From Euryarchaeota archaeon UBA39 (lineage in GTDB: Archaea > Thermoplasmatota > Poseidoniia > Poseidoniales > Thalassarchaeaceae), in the NCBI GenBank assembly GCA_002503045.1, contig DAQW01000004.1:1-7573 (forward strand): DNA of 7,573 nt. The letters are read 5' to 3'. Under the pieces are notes generated by a model, which ran no database searches, was not told the DNA's origin, and worked only from the letters and a program-made list of their open reading frames with translations. Positions 6,673-7,573 of the stretch are shown piece after piece (position 1 is the first letter of the stretch; every line of letters begins with the position of its first letter). Made by a program: the position numbers and the translations under genes.

Positions 6673-7573
6673 TCCATCGTGACAATCCTGATTCTGATGG
6701 TATATTTGCCTGTTTTAATGCTTCATCACCAACGTTCAATGGATGCAACTGTGGCCAAGATGCAAGACAAGTCAAACTAGCATCTCCATTTAGAAGAACT
6801 TCACTCGATACGCCATCAATTGGATCATCTGTAATTGACAAACTTCCTACCCTGAGATGTGTTTCTTCTCCCTTTTTTGTAATGTTGCATGCTCCAGCAT
6901 ACCAACGGGCACCAACCATCGCTGCTACTGTTCTGCCTGTACAATGCTCTGGGATGTTTAGATTAAGGAAAATATCTCCATTAGAGAACATTCGTAAAAT
7001 TGTTGAGTCATTTCCATCCCAAATGATAGCAGATGATGAACGATGTGGCCGACGAATATTTGGAGGAGGACTAGGTATTATTGTCAATAGTTTTTCAGCC
7101 AACTCCACAGTAATTGAAACTGCATCATTTGGATCAATATCAGGATCATGTTTAGCAATACTAGAAGCAATAGAGGGCACACCATATAACGATGCTTCGC
7201 GAGCTGCTGATACAGTACCAGAATGTAACAAATCAACGCTTAAATTAGGACCTGCATTTATTCCACTAATACACATATCAGGTAAAGGATCTCCATTGTG
7301 TGAGATGTAGCCATCAATTGCAAGAATAACGCAATCACAAGGAGTTCCATCAATAGAATACAAAGATGGCATTGGATATTTTTTGTCTAAACTCATTTTC
7401 TCAAGTAAATCGTCTCTACGAACAGTGAGTAAATCCTTGCGTAAAGTTAGGGCCATAGATCGGCCCGATTGGTCATGCATAGGAGCATATCCCAAAACAT
7501 GATGCCCAAGCCTTTGAAGGCGTTCAACTAAACTAAGAAAATATTTGGATTCGACACCATCATCATTCGTCAA
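6641..7573 (-). CDS. surE: 5'/3'-nucleotidase SurE, missing its first codons at right edge
   Basis: Metal-dependent phosphatase releasing phosphate from nucleoside monophosphates. Visible hallmarks, counting the first codon in the window as 1, are TNDDG at 2-6 with metal-binding D4 and D5, YAPMHDQSGRS at 29-39 with S36, SIDGTPCDCV at 73-82, and SGINAGPN at 103-110 with N106, followed by the conserved helix SGTVSAAREASLYGVPSIASS (118-138). The first codon is TTG (Leu); family members begin with a few hydrophobic residues before LTNDDG, so the real start lies just beyond the right edge. At 310 or more residues it is longer than the usual 250-265. The excess lies at the C-terminus after the SITDDPID segment (246-253), with about 40 residues not matching anything I know, ending in polar SSNPIDDE. 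It is convergent with trmY and not part of that transcript. Confidence 0.95.
   Translation of the reverse strand: MTNDDGVESKYFLSLVERLQRLGHHVLGYAPMHDQSGRSMALTLRKDLLTVRRDDLLEKMSLDKKYPMPSLYSIDGTPCDCVILAIDGYISHNGDPLPDMCISGINAGPNLSVDLLHSGTVSAAREASLYGVPSIASSIAKHDPDIDPNDAVSITVELAEKLLTIIPSPPPNIRRPHRSSSAIIWDGNDSTILRMFSNGDIFLNLNIPEHCTGRTVAAMVGARWYAGACNITKKGEETHLRVGSLSITDDPIDGVSSEVLLNGDASLTCLASWPQLHPLNVGDEALKQANIPSESGLSRWITSSNPIDDE

Noticed and set aside
6612..7310. 232-codon open frame on the plus strand opposite surE
   Set aside because: It is a shadow of surE, whose family motifs are unmistakable on the minus strand; the shadow has no domain signature.

Overview
The window looks like chromosomal DNA of a planktonic euryarchaeon, most likely Marine Group II (Poseidoniales). 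The clearest clue is TrmY, a mainly archaeal tRNA pseudouridine-54 methyltransferase. It is supported by an archaeal-length SRP54, an ArsA/Get3 ATPase with a C-terminal Hsp20-like domain, a zinc-ribbon/one-membrane-span/transglutaminase-like surface protein, AT-rich codon use, very tight gene spacing and mostly weak Shine-Dalgarno sites. The exact lineage is an inference; no rRNA is present to confirm it.

Layout: seven protein genes cover almost everything, and no gene-free stretch exceeds 80 bases. On the minus strand, reading right to left from a divergent promoter region at 3374-3450, come a six-helix membrane protein of unknown function (3373-2579), a zinc-ribbon transglutaminase-like membrane protein (2547-829) and the first 262 codons of a TrkA-type potassium-uptake regulator (786 to the left edge). 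Gaps of 31 and 42 bases suggest one transcript. On the plus strand from the same divergent region come arsA/get3 (3451-4671), srp54 (4713-6071) and trmY (6076-6672), with gaps of 41 and 4 bases, also probably one transcript. A convergent surE (minus strand, 7573-6641) runs in from the right edge, lacks its first few codons here, and overlaps the end of trmY by 32 bases.

How the genes relate: the plus-strand set is a protein-biogenesis and translation unit. SRP54 delivers nascent membrane and secreted proteins co-translationally. The ArsA/Get3 relative, fused to a small-heat-shock-like domain, is a candidate post-translational membrane-protein factor. TrmY finishes the tRNA T-loop. The minus-strand set is envelope-related: a polytopic membrane protein, a membrane-anchored transglutaminase-like domain predicted to face outward, and the cytosolic K+ channel regulator. 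SurE is a nucleotide phosphatase for housekeeping or stress use.

I see no tRNA, rRNA, CRISPR, IS element, phage or obvious repeat. The points most worth following are the transglutaminase-like protein with its unusual architecture and altered catalytic triad, the adjacency of two membrane-targeting NTPases, a non-canonical P-loop in SRP54, and a G/C-rich codon zone at the 5' ends of several genes. Nothing here convincingly amounts to a wholly new system.
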